Below are positions 1 through 6,790 of a DNA stretch of 30,589 bases, piece by piece. Both the position numbers and the translations under genes were made by a program. The notes beneath the pieces were generated by a model. That model saw only the letters and a program-made list of their open reading frames with translations, was not told the origin of the DNA and ran no database searches. Source of the DNA: a virus; IMG/VR virus record IMGVR_UViG_3300035698_001696, positions 1 to 30,589 of that record; one strand, written 5' to 3'. The stretch's first letter is position 1, and every line of letters starts with the position of its first letter.

Positions 1-13
1 AATGGAGGCATAG

Positions 14-142
14 ATGAGATCAGATAAAAGAAAAACAGGTAAGCCAAGAACAGAAGCAGAACGTAAGACTAGGCATGCCAAGCTGCACCCTGGTACTAAG
101 CTACCCAAGAGAGGAACAGGGTTGAAACGTAAGAAAAACTAA
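14..142 (+). CDS. Small basic protein, 42 aa, function unknown
   Basis: A 42-codon ORF opens at ATG 14, five bases after a GGAGG Shine-Dalgarno sequence at 4..8, and stops with TAA at 140..142. About a third of the residues are Lys or Arg, spread along the whole chain (start MRSDKRKTGKPRTEAERKTR), with no hydrophobic segment, so a nucleic-acid-binding role is possible but unproven. The TAA runs straight into the AAGGAGG of the next gene, so the two are probably co-transcribed and translationally linked. It is the first complete gene of a plus-strand cluster that enters from the left edge. I do not recognise a family. The support is start context and operon position. Confidence 0.6.
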   Translation: MRSDKRKTGKPRTEAERKTRHAKLHPGTKLPKRGTGLKRKKN

Positions 143-151
143 GGAGGGAAT

Positions 152-460
152 ATGGCTAGGGAAACTAGGAAGTACGTGCTGTCAAAGACGCAGCAGCAGG
201 CTGTGGCTGCAAGGAACGCTATGCTTACTCACTACATGGCGTTAATAAATGTAATGCAGAACGAGAAGGGTATGTTAATAAACAACATAGCTGAAGAGCT
301 AGGGCTTGATACTAAGAACAACGACTACGTTTTTAACAGTGATGATATGTCTTTCACAAGAAAGGAAAAGAAAAATGGCAGCGATACTAAGGCACGAGCT
401 AGAGGACGGGGAGGAAATAACCCTAAGAAGAAAAGGAGAAAGGCTAAAGATAGTAGCTAA
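152..460 (+). CDS. Hypothetical protein with basic C-terminal tail, 102 aa
   Basis: ATG 152 follows a strong Shine-Dalgarno site (AAGGAGG at 141..147). The first 70 residues look like an ordinary small alpha-helical protein, with a Gln/Ala-rich start and a helix around residues 15 to 50. The last 30 residues switch to a Lys/Arg/Gly-rich, probably disordered tail. That tail is encoded in the 86 bases shared with the next gene in another frame, so its composition may be forced by overprinting or may follow a sequencing indel. No family is recognised. Its location, next to the structural block but on the opposite strand, says little about function. Confidence 0.6.
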   Translation: MARETRKYVLSKTQQQAVAARNAMLTHYMALINVMQNEKGMLINNIAEELGLDTKNNDYVFNSDDMSFTRKEKKNGSDTKARARGRGGNNPKKKRRKAKDSS

Positions 461-593
461 GGATGTTGAAAACGGGAAGACTGTTTACTTCGATGAGATG
501 GTTAACCTAGAGGTACACGTAATCACTAAGCCAGAGATACCTGTTGTTAGACCTAAAGAACAAAGCTTTATGTCGGAAGGACCTGAAGTCTAA
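375..593 (+). CDS. Hypothetical small protein, 72 aa
   Basis: The frame is open from 306, but the convincing start is ATG 375, eight bases after AAGGA. Residues upstream of it are low-quality coding. The product starts MAAILRHELEDGEEITLRRK and is rich in short beta-prone stretches, consistent with a small beta-barrel or SH3-like fold, though this is only a guess. It overlaps the previous gene by 86 bases in the +1 frame. Its TAA stop (591..593) overlaps the TAG of the convergent minus-strand lysis gene. No family recognised. Confidence 0.55.
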   Translation: MAAILRHELEDGEEITLRRKGERLKIVAKDVENGKTVYFDEMVNLEVHVITKPEIPVVRPKEQSFMSEGPEV

Positions 594-883
594 TCATCTT
601 TAAAACAAGGGTGCTTCTTGTAAGCACGTAGTTGGTATATGCAGCAAGTCTGCAAGTCCATCTCCTCAACAGGGTCCCAGAACCCTATCCTCTCTGTTAC
701 AGATAAGCCCTTCAGACGTTCATCTAATGTCTTATAGACCATACCTGGACACATCTGAGGTACTGGGATATGACTACGACTTGTGCAGTACCTTGCGCAC
801 CCACTTCCTAACTGCGCCCCTAGAAGCAGCACAGTCAGTGGTAAGAACGTCAACATCTTTAAGATATTGGTTGTTCTCTTCAT
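590..883 (-). CDS. Rz1-like outer-membrane spanin lipoprotein (o-spanin)
   Basis: A 97-aa protein with a classical lipoprotein signal: basic start (MKRTTNILK), hydrophobic core at about residues 10 to 24, then Gly-Ser-Gly-Cys with the candidate lipidated Cys29. The lipobox is slightly atypical because Gly replaces Leu at -3. The gene starts inside the Rz-like gene in another frame, after AAGGAG with 7-base spacing, and overlaps it by 110 bases. This is the known nested Rz/Rz1 layout. By family knowledge, such lipoproteins sit in the outer membrane and bridge to the inner-membrane partner to fuse the envelopes in the last step of lysis. Unlike typical Pro-rich Rz1, the mature part is Cys-rich (29, 33, 45, 80, 81, 93) and longer than usual. 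The call rests on position and signal peptide rather than sequence recognition. Confidence 0.65.
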   Translation of the reverse strand: MKRTTNILKMLTFLPLTVLLLGAQLGSGCARYCTSRSHIPVPQMCPGMVYKTLDERLKGLSVTERIGFWDPVEEMDLQTCCIYQLRAYKKHPCFKDD

Positions 884-1019
884 CTTCGCGCTCCTTGTTC
901 TTCAGTATAGACTCTAGCATTTTGGCACGGGTAGACTTCACACCGCTTCTGAATGCAAAGTAGAGTATACCTAAGACTAACAACGCTACGATACCCCAAC
1001 CTATTAACTGCGGTGTCAT
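774..1019 (-). CDS. Rz-like inner-membrane spanin (i-spanin)
   Basis: An 81-aa protein with one N-terminal transmembrane segment (about residues 5 to 22) followed by a charged, helix-prone periplasmic region rich in Lys and Glu (residues 28 to 55). This N-in/C-out topology fits an i-spanin. It is shorter than lambda Rz. The start ATG overlaps the stop of the upstream holin-like gene (ATGA), and the Shine-Dalgarno site is weak, which suggests translational coupling. The next gene, a lipoprotein, begins within its coding sequence, which strongly supports the two-component spanin interpretation. With its partner it would disrupt the outer membrane of a Gram-negative host after peptidoglycan degradation. 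Confidence 0.7.
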   Translation of the reverse strand: MTPQLIGWGIVALLVLGILYFAFRSGVKSTRAKMLESILKNKEREDEENNQYLKDVDVLTTDCAASRGAVRKWVRKVLHKS

Positions 1020-1174
1020 TTAATTCTTTTGGCAAGCCCTACCCAATTAATAATCTTGCCTATCCATTTGTCGTCTACAGTTGTAGGTGTGAGTTTAGCT
1101 ACTAAAGATCCTGTACCTAGAACCATTAGTACTATCTCTATCATATCTTTCCAATGCATAAGAAACCATTCCAT
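1016..1174 (-). CDS. Holin-like small membrane protein, 52 aa
   Basis: ATG 1174 lies one base after the TAG of the endolysin and behind GAGGTGGTAGT, a good Shine-Dalgarno context. Its stop overlaps the next start (ATGA). The translation begins MEWFLMHWKDMIEIVLMVLG. It has a single hydrophobic segment (about residues 11 to 26), then a Leu-Thr-Pro-Thr stretch, Val-Asp-Asp-Lys-Trp-Ile-Gly-Lys, and a basic end. The Pro-Thr then Asp-Asp layout resembles small phage holin-like proteins that I associate with lysis cassettes, but this is from memory. Position between endolysin and spanins supports a holin or accessory lysis role. Confidence 0.6.
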   Translation of the reverse strand: MEWFLMHWKDMIEIVLMVLGTGSLVAKLTPTTVDDKWIGKIINWVGLAKRIK

Positions 1175-1175
1175 A

Positions 1176-1550
1176 CTACCACCTCGCTAAGTTACCACGT
1201 ATATCTATGTGGGTGAATGTTTTGTAAGCATGAAGCCCACCTTTAGGCAACACACCCATTCTCTGGAACCTATCTAATATGGGGAACAGCCTCTTAGGGC
1301 TGATACCTTTAAGTTTAAAATCTGCAGCTATACCGTGCATATGCTTAGAGCCTCTCGCTCCGTTGACCTTCTTGTTATACTCAGGTGTTCTATAACCAGA
1401 TGTGATGGTCATAGTCAAGCCTGTGATAGCTCTTACTATCTCTAGTGCTTCGCATAACGGTTTAAGTTTAAGGTAATACCAGTTAGCAGGGTAAGGGTTG
1501 CCATCCCTGCATCTAAACTCGTCTGACTTTAAGTGTTTGGTTATCTTCAT
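1176..1550 (-). CDS. Endolysin, M15-family zinc peptidase (D-Ala-D-Ala/L-Ala-D-Glu type)
   Basis: A 124-aa single-domain enzyme with the peptidase M15 (M15_3-like) signature. There is a Ser-Gly-Tyr-Arg motif at residues 51 to 54. The SKHMHGIAAD box at 68 to 77 matches SxHxxGxAxD and supplies zinc ligands His70 and Asp77. THIDIRG at 113 to 119 contains the third ligand His114. The chain ends in Arg-Trp, as many members do. Such enzymes cut peptide bonds in the peptidoglycan stem peptide. There is no signal peptide or separate cell-wall-binding domain, so a holin is needed for export. The start overlaps the preceding gene's stop (ATGA) with only an A-rich leader, so translation is probably coupled. 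It opens the lysis cassette. Confidence 0.9.
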   Translation of the reverse strand: MKITKHLKSDEFRCRDGNPYPANWYYLKLKPLCEALEIVRAITGLTMTITSGYRTPEYNKKVNGARGSKHMHGIAADFKLKGISPKRLFPILDRFQRMGVLPKGGLHAYKTFTHIDIRGNLARW

Positions 1551-4500
1551 TTTTTCTTCTTAGCTTCCTTCTTAGTTTTTCTCTTACGTAGTAGTTCTCT
1601 ACCCTTCTTAACACCAGCCGCTGCACCTATAAGACCTATCTCTACAGGTCTCTTTAGTATGGCAGTAGCAGGAGTGTATTGTCCTATAGCTCCTATGAAA
1701 CCTCCAATACCCTTCATCTGAAAAGCACTAAGAGCTTCTACTACAGGCATGAACGGTTGCCCTACCATACCTAAGCTAGACATAGCTGGATGACCTAATA
1801 AAAAGTTTGCCATGAACGATTGCCCCGTAGCTACCTTGGCTGCGCCCCAAGCTGCACTCGTAACCATAGGATACAACAACCTACCTACAAATCTTTTAGC
1901 GTGGGGGTCACCGTTCTTTAACCCTTTTAAAATACCAGCACCTCCACCACCACGTTGCATGTCTTTATAATCTGCCAGCATAAGGTTATAATAATTCCTA
2001 GCCCAAGTATGAAATGGCATGTTCTGGCCTACAGGCCCCTCTAACCACGGAGGTCTATCACCTCTGCCATAATACCAATTACCACGGTACGCTTCAGTAA
2101 TAGCGTACGCGTCTGCTGCGGCTTCAAAGCCTTGCTTCTCCCATGTGTCTAATATCTTGCGCCCCTCAAATCTAGGATCAAGGTGAGGGTTATCTTTAAC
2201 AAACGCTTCTTTGCTTCCGTATTCTTTAAACTTATACCAAGCCCATGCAGCAGCTTCCTGTCTGTTCAGTGTGTCTCCAGATCTATGCAGATCCATGCAG
2301 GCTTGTCCAACACCGGCAAGATCAAGAGCTTTAAATAGTTTCTTCCTCGGTACATCAGGGTTAGCTTTTGCAAACTGATCGTACAGATGTTCCTTCGTAG
2401 GAACCATTCTATCTTTGGTTCTCTCTAACATAGCGTTAAGCTCTGGGTCTTTTTTGCTGTATCTGACATTCTTCCTAGCCTTCATATACAGATCAAATCT
2501 TTTTAGCTCAGGGAATAATGTGTTAAAATTCTGCACGCGCTGGAACACCTGTGGTTTCATTCTACCTGCTACCAATGCGTTGTATGTGAGGTGCATAAGA
2601 TCAGAATACATCTCTGCCTTTACAGAAGGGGTAGTGTCAAAGTTACTTAGGATAGACTGTAACTCTGCATCACCATACTTAAGCTGCTCGTTCACCAGTA
2701 TGCGACGTGTGTCTTTAACATCAGTTATACCTAGTGTCTTACCTACATAAGTTTGAAGGGCATTGGCTGCGCTAGAGTTACCCATCCTCTCATACATATT
2801 TATTATCTCACCATATAAAGGCATGTCAGGTTTCCATGTTTGCTCTGCCGTAACCTCTCTAGCTAAACGCTGAGTGAGCTTCTCTATATCCCATTCGTAA
2901 TCTCTGGATTTTCTAGGTGGCCCTTTTCTTTCTTTAGTATATGGTGAACTAGACTTACCTTTGCTACCGAGGATACCTTCTCTCGTTCTTCTAGGAACAT
3001 ACGCAGGATGATAGTCACCACCACCTACGGAATGCCATGAGTCTAAACACTCACGCATACCAACCAAAGCTGCAAGCTGTGGGCTACCAGCTTCATAGGG
3101 CATTCTGCCTTTATACTCTGGGATGTGATCTTTAACTCTACCATCCGATCTTCTAACAACCAGCTCCGATGGGTCCCAGACTATTCTGTTACCGTCGTTC
3201 CTAACGTACTGTAGTAACTCACCAGCTTCTTGCATTTGTACATTGGCGCGTCTTAAATTAGTGATCGCTTCTATAGTGCCTGTGGTTGCTGTGTTCTTTA
3301 TTAATTTATTGCCATATTCTATAGCTCTGCCCTTTACAGAATCAACAAGATCCCACGCACCACCACCGGCCTTACGTTGGAACTCTTTAGCAGCAGTTGC
3401 CATGGTAGGCTGGCTGAGTATAGCATCCACACCAGCTTTCTTTATAAACCTGGCAGTAGGATCGTAGCCGTTACTATACAGCTCATGCTGTATCATGGTG
3501 TTGGTATCTTTCTCGTAGTTTGCTGCTTCTTTTCTAATCGTGATAGCTATGTTACCAGAGCTTCTACCTTTGGCTTTAAGCTCTTTAGCTCTGGCTTTAA
3601 AATGTGGAACTCTATCAGCGGTTCTCTTCGCTACGATGTCCATGTATATCCCAACAGAAGGATCAAGGCCGCTAACATCTAGCGTGTTAGAAAGTTCCTT
3701 AACTTGATTACCAGCAGTACGTGTCTCACCAGTCTTAGGGTTATACTCTTGCAACACAGTAGGTGGTGCTCTTCTATACCCATGAACCACAGGGTAGTTA
3801 CCACCCTTGCCAAAAGAGGAAGGTAGAGGTGTAACAGTTTCTGAAGTCTTAGCTGTCGATGGTAAGCCTATAACACTAGGCCCAGCTTTTTCACCTAGCT
3901 CAATAGGTCTTCCCTCTGGTGCTCCCAACTCCATGACACCTTCGGACGGTTTCTCTTTAGACCTAATGTTTATGACACCCTTGCCTCTAGGCTCTGGTAG
4001 TTCTATAGCATCGTTCAAAGAAACTACAGTTTGATCTACAGGTCTTGAAGTTCTGCGGCTGTACTCTTTACCAAGTTTAACTAACGGATGAGACTGAGCT
4101 ATCTCGTTAAGAAATGCAGGTGGAGTATTTTTTAAGTATGGGTTTGCTCCAAAGATTTTATTACCATCTATCTGGGTTAACGCAGCTTCAACACGCTGCA
4201 CCTTTAACGCTTGTCTTCTGTAGTATGGGAGTTTCTTCTCGGTCGGTGTTAAAATAGGTTTGCCAATTATGCTTTCGTATTCTCCAGCATAGTAGGTTAT
4301 CTCTGGGTTAGAGAGCTTACGATACGAGGCAGACTCTGCTTGTCTCCCAGCCATAGTAACTTTACCGCCCAACCTAAGCGGTGTCTGAGTAGCGTATGGT
4401 TTGTCACCCTCTGGTATAGAGTTCTTAGTTCCGTACCTTAGAAGAGACGCGGCCATATCTCCATGACCAATAGATTCTAGATCCTTAGCAGTTTGCTTGA

Positions 4501-5755
4501 TAGTATCGAACTTCAACTTAGCTGTCTCACCATTGCCAAGGTTGATGCTCTTCTCGCCATTCATGTTAATAGGACCTTTTACTTTGCGCGGAGAAGGTGT
4601 CCAGTTAAGCTTCGGTGCTTCTTCAGGTAATGGTTCTACAGCTTCGCCCTTCATGTTCATACGGCCCTTGACTTTTTTTGATATAGGTAAATCTTTAAGA
4701 GGTTTACCTGTTATAAGCTCAGGGTACTTACCAGCTAGGCCAGCTTCTTTAACACCAGCTACAAACTCTTTCATGTTAGAAGACCCTTGCTCTATAGCAT
4801 CTAACGTCATCAGGTCTTTAACTATTACATTAGGGTTAACCTTCTTAGCTCCTATGAAATCTTTTACTACCCTAGCTAGCTTGCCAGGGTTAGTGGCTAA
4901 AGGAAGAAAGGACAGAGCTGTAGCCTCAGCTAAAGCATCTTCATGATTAGTGCCAGCTGCTCTGGATGTAAGGTATGTCACCCCAAACAGAGACGGTAGT
5001 TGGGCAGACTGAGGCATAGCCCCTGTACCCTTCATTATACCACCGAAGAGATAACTCTGCGCAGCAGATATTCCCATGGTCGTTAAGTCTTTGTCGAGGT
5101 TCTGTATCATCGAAGAAGCTGCAAGCGTCCGTTCGATACCCATACCTGCAGATCCTATCAACGCAAACTCAGCTGATCTACCACCAAGGTGCGCTACACC
5201 TTCCAAGCTCTTAGAGAATATAGGACGTTCTTTAACTGCGGGATGAGCCATTAATGACTCAGCATATTTCTCGCTAGTAACTTCACCTTTTCTCAATAAG
5301 TTCTTGGCTATGTAACGCCCTGGAGATAGAGAGGTTAGTACTTCCTCTGCACCAGCGGCGTATGCTTCACCTTTGCTATAGCCCACAGTATTGAACAACT
5401 TCTTCATAGTCCAAGGCAATAGAGCTGGTCCTTGTAACGGACCCATAGGTGTTTCAAGTATGTTAGTAGCGGCACGATAGGTAGCAGCACCAGCCTTTGA
5501 CAACCCAGACATTATAGAGTTACCAGCAGCTATGCCCCAACCTGCAGCTTCATTAGCTATGGCAGAAGCAACTGTTTCTTTGTCCTCGGTAGCTGCGATG
5601 GTAGCTTCTTTGGTAGCTAGATCGTTAGCGTCTGGGAAGAACTGTTCACGGATTATATCTTGTGCAGCTTCTATAGGTACAGACACAGGAAACTCAACAC
5701 TGCCATGGTTAGGTACTTCTACACTATAGTAACCGCTATTATCTTTGTTAGGCAT
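1547..5755 (-). CDS. Very large probable internal virion/DNA-ejection protein, 1402 aa
   Basis: The gene follows AGGAGGGC with correct spacing and is by far the longest here. Residues 10 to 40 form a short domain with a Val-Glu-Phe-Pro core followed by a helix, resembling the start of large phage virion proteins that I recall as typical of podoviral ejection proteins. Residues 60 to 300 are Ala/Gly-rich helical segments with weakly hydrophobic patches. Residues 350 to 660 are Pro/Gly-rich, probably disordered, and contain recurring Lys-Gly-x-x-Asn-Met motifs. The rest is helical and rich in aromatic and charged residues. The C-terminus (1290 to 1385) is hydrophobic and ends in a Lys-rich tail. 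I see no lytic transglycosylase motif. It sits last among the structural genes, just before lysis, as T7 gp16-like proteins often do. The function is inferred. Confidence 0.6.
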   Translation of the reverse strand: MPNKDNSGYYSVEVPNHGSVEFPVSVPIEAAQDIIREQFFPDANDLATKEATIAATEDKETVASAIANEAAGWGIAAGNSIMSGLSKAGAATYRAATNILETPMGPLQGPALLPWTMKKLFNTVGYSKGEAYAAGAEEVLTSLSPGRYIAKNLLRKGEVTSEKYAESLMAHPAVKERPIFSKSLEGVAHLGGRSAEFALIGSAGMGIERTLAASSMIQNLDKDLTTMGISAAQSYLFGGIMKGTGAMPQSAQLPSLFGVTYLTSRAAGTNHEDALAEATALSFLPLATNPGKLARVVKDFIGAKKVNPNVIVKDLMTLDAIEQGSSNMKEFVAGVKEAGLAGKYPELITGKPLKDLPISKKVKGRMNMKGEAVEPLPEEAPKLNWTPSPRKVKGPINMNGEKSINLGNGETAKLKFDTIKQTAKDLESIGHGDMAASLLRYGTKNSIPEGDKPYATQTPLRLGGKVTMAGRQAESASYRKLSNPEITYYAGEYESIIGKPILTPTEKKLPYYRRQALKVQRVEAALTQIDGNKIFGANPYLKNTPPAFLNEIAQSHPLVKLGKEYSRRTSRPVDQTVVSLNDAIELPEPRGKGVINIRSKEKPSEGVMELGAPEGRPIELGEKAGPSVIGLPSTAKTSETVTPLPSSFGKGGNYPVVHGYRRAPPTVLQEYNPKTGETRTAGNQVKELSNTLDVSGLDPSVGIYMDIVAKRTADRVPHFKARAKELKAKGRSSGNIAITIRKEAANYEKDTNTMIQHELYSNGYDPTARFIKKAGVDAILSQPTMATAAKEFQRKAGGGAWDLVDSVKGRAIEYGNKLIKNTATTGTIEAITNLRRANVQMQEAGELLQYVRNDGNRIVWDPSELVVRRSDGRVKDHIPEYKGRMPYEAGSPQLAALVGMRECLDSWHSVGGGDYHPAYVPRRTREGILGSKGKSSSPYTKERKGPPRKSRDYEWDIEKLTQRLAREVTAEQTWKPDMPLYGEIINMYERMGNSSAANALQTYVGKTLGITDVKDTRRILVNEQLKYGDAELQSILSNFDTTPSVKAEMYSDLMHLTYNALVAGRMKPQVFQRVQNFNTLFPELKRFDLYMKARKNVRYSKKDPELNAMLERTKDRMVPTKEHLYDQFAKANPDVPRKKLFKALDLAGVGQACMDLHRSGDTLNRQEAAAWAWYKFKEYGSKEAFVKDNPHLDPRFEGRKILDTWEKQGFEAAADAYAITEAYRGNWYYGRGDRPPWLEGPVGQNMPFHTWARNYYNLMLADYKDMQRGGGGAGILKGLKNGDPHAKRFVGRLLYPMVTSAAWGAAKVATGQSFMANFLLGHPAMSSLGMVGQPFMPVVEALSAFQMKGIGGFIGAIGQYTPATAILKRPVEIGLIGAAAGVKKGRELLRKRKTKKEAKKKK

Positions 5756-5763
5756 CTGCCCTC

Positions 5764-6771
5764 CTATTGCGGTATCATCTTACCACTATCCACATCGTAT
5801 CTATAGCCTCCCACACCTTTGACAGACCCAGTGCCTATCTCTTTCTTGTTACTATAGAAGTCTGCTGGCCCTCCGCCGCCTTTAATCCGCATCATACTCT
5901 TAATCAAGTATGCAGCTTGAGAAGATGTTTTGACCTCTATCTTACGTGCTTGTATTCTTCCACCAACAACGTCAAACATCCCACCAGTATTTAAAACAGC
6001 TTGGATCTGGTTAGCAGCGTATTTGTAGTCATCGTGTGAAAACTCTTTTATGTGTGCTAAGGCTTTAGGACCCCAGTCATTGACTATGATAGAATCTATA
6101 TACGCGTCTTGTTTCTCCAACTCTGCTAATCTTGCGTCTTCATCGTTAGCTGCTATAGCAGCCATTAACCTGCCATAAGAATCTTGCCATGGGTCACCCC
6201 CAACCTTTGTAACGGCTACGCCTTTCTCCTCTGGACCTCCAGCTAAATACCCAGCTGAAGGGGAAAGTGCTCTTAGGAAACTCACAGCTGAACTCTCCCC
6301 ACCTTCTTTGCCAGTCACTATCTTTAAACTACTCGTATCAAAAGTTTGCCCTTTATCTAAGAGAACATTCATATTCCCAGCTGTAGCCTGAAAGTTACGG
6401 CTCCTCGATACTGGCACATCTTTAGGCCAGAAGGAACCTACCTGTGCCTTGGTACTTTTAATTAAAGCTGCAACCTCATGGGCTTCTTTGACCTTCCCCT
6501 GTTCGTAGAGACTTGCCATTAGCTGTGAAGGTGTCATCTGTTTCTTCTCAGCTTTTCTTAGATTGACAGACCCAGCCATCTCACCTTGCCTCATCATAGC
6601 GGCTGATTGCTTTTGTCCACCCTCACCACCTACAAATTCACTAGGGTCTTCTTCTAAAATATCAGATGCACCTTTAGCTAAGCGCTTATGAGTGCCTAAA
6701 GCAGTCATACCCTTACCTAAAGTAGCGAACCCTTCCTGTGCTAGTCTCATCCCTTCAGCTGTAGTTACCAT
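5764..6771 (-). CDS. Probable internal virion protein, 335 aa
   Basis: ATG 6771 follows TGGAGGTAAT, a strong ribosome site. The 335-aa product is mostly predicted helix, with Gly-rich interruptions around residues 45 to 52 and 295 to 302, no signal peptide and no membrane span. It lies between a coiled-coil protein and the 1402-aa protein, the place where podoviruses encode sets of two or three proteins ejected ahead of the DNA. No enzymatic motif is visible and I do not recognise a family from sequence. The role as ejection or internal core protein is therefore an inference from operon position, size and company. An assembly chaperone for the large neighbour is an alternative. Confidence 0.5.
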   Translation of the reverse strand: MVTTAEGMRLAQEGFATLGKGMTALGTHKRLAKGASDILEEDPSEFVGGEGGQKQSAAMMRQGEMAGSVNLRKAEKKQMTPSQLMASLYEQGKVKEAHEVAALIKSTKAQVGSFWPKDVPVSRSRNFQATAGNMNVLLDKGQTFDTSSLKIVTGKEGGESSAVSFLRALSPSAGYLAGGPEEKGVAVTKVGGDPWQDSYGRLMAAIAANDEDARLAELEKQDAYIDSIIVNDWGPKALAHIKEFSHDDYKYAANQIQAVLNTGGMFDVVGGRIQARKIEVKTSSQAAYLIKSMMRIKGGGGPADFYSNKKEIGTGSVKGVGGYRYDVDSGKMIPQ

Positions 6772-6790
6772 ATTACCTCCAGATTATGCC

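Noticed and set aside
306-374. Upstream extension of the 72-aa gene to ATG 306
   Set aside because: It lacks a ribosome site, lies inside the previous gene, and encodes a Thr-rich shadow-like peptide, while ATG 375 has AAGGA at proper spacing.
4497-4946. 149-codon open frame on the plus strand, and other long plus-strand frames opposite the late genes
   Set aside because: They lie wholly antisense to well-supported genes, have no consistent ribosome site and have Ser/Pro/Leu-rich compositions expected from the complement of real coding DNA.
1547-5755. Tape-measure protein reading of the 1402-aa protein
   Set aside because: No long-tail genes (tube, sheath, tail assembly chaperones) are present, the protein is not a continuous coiled coil, and position before lysis fits ejection proteins better.
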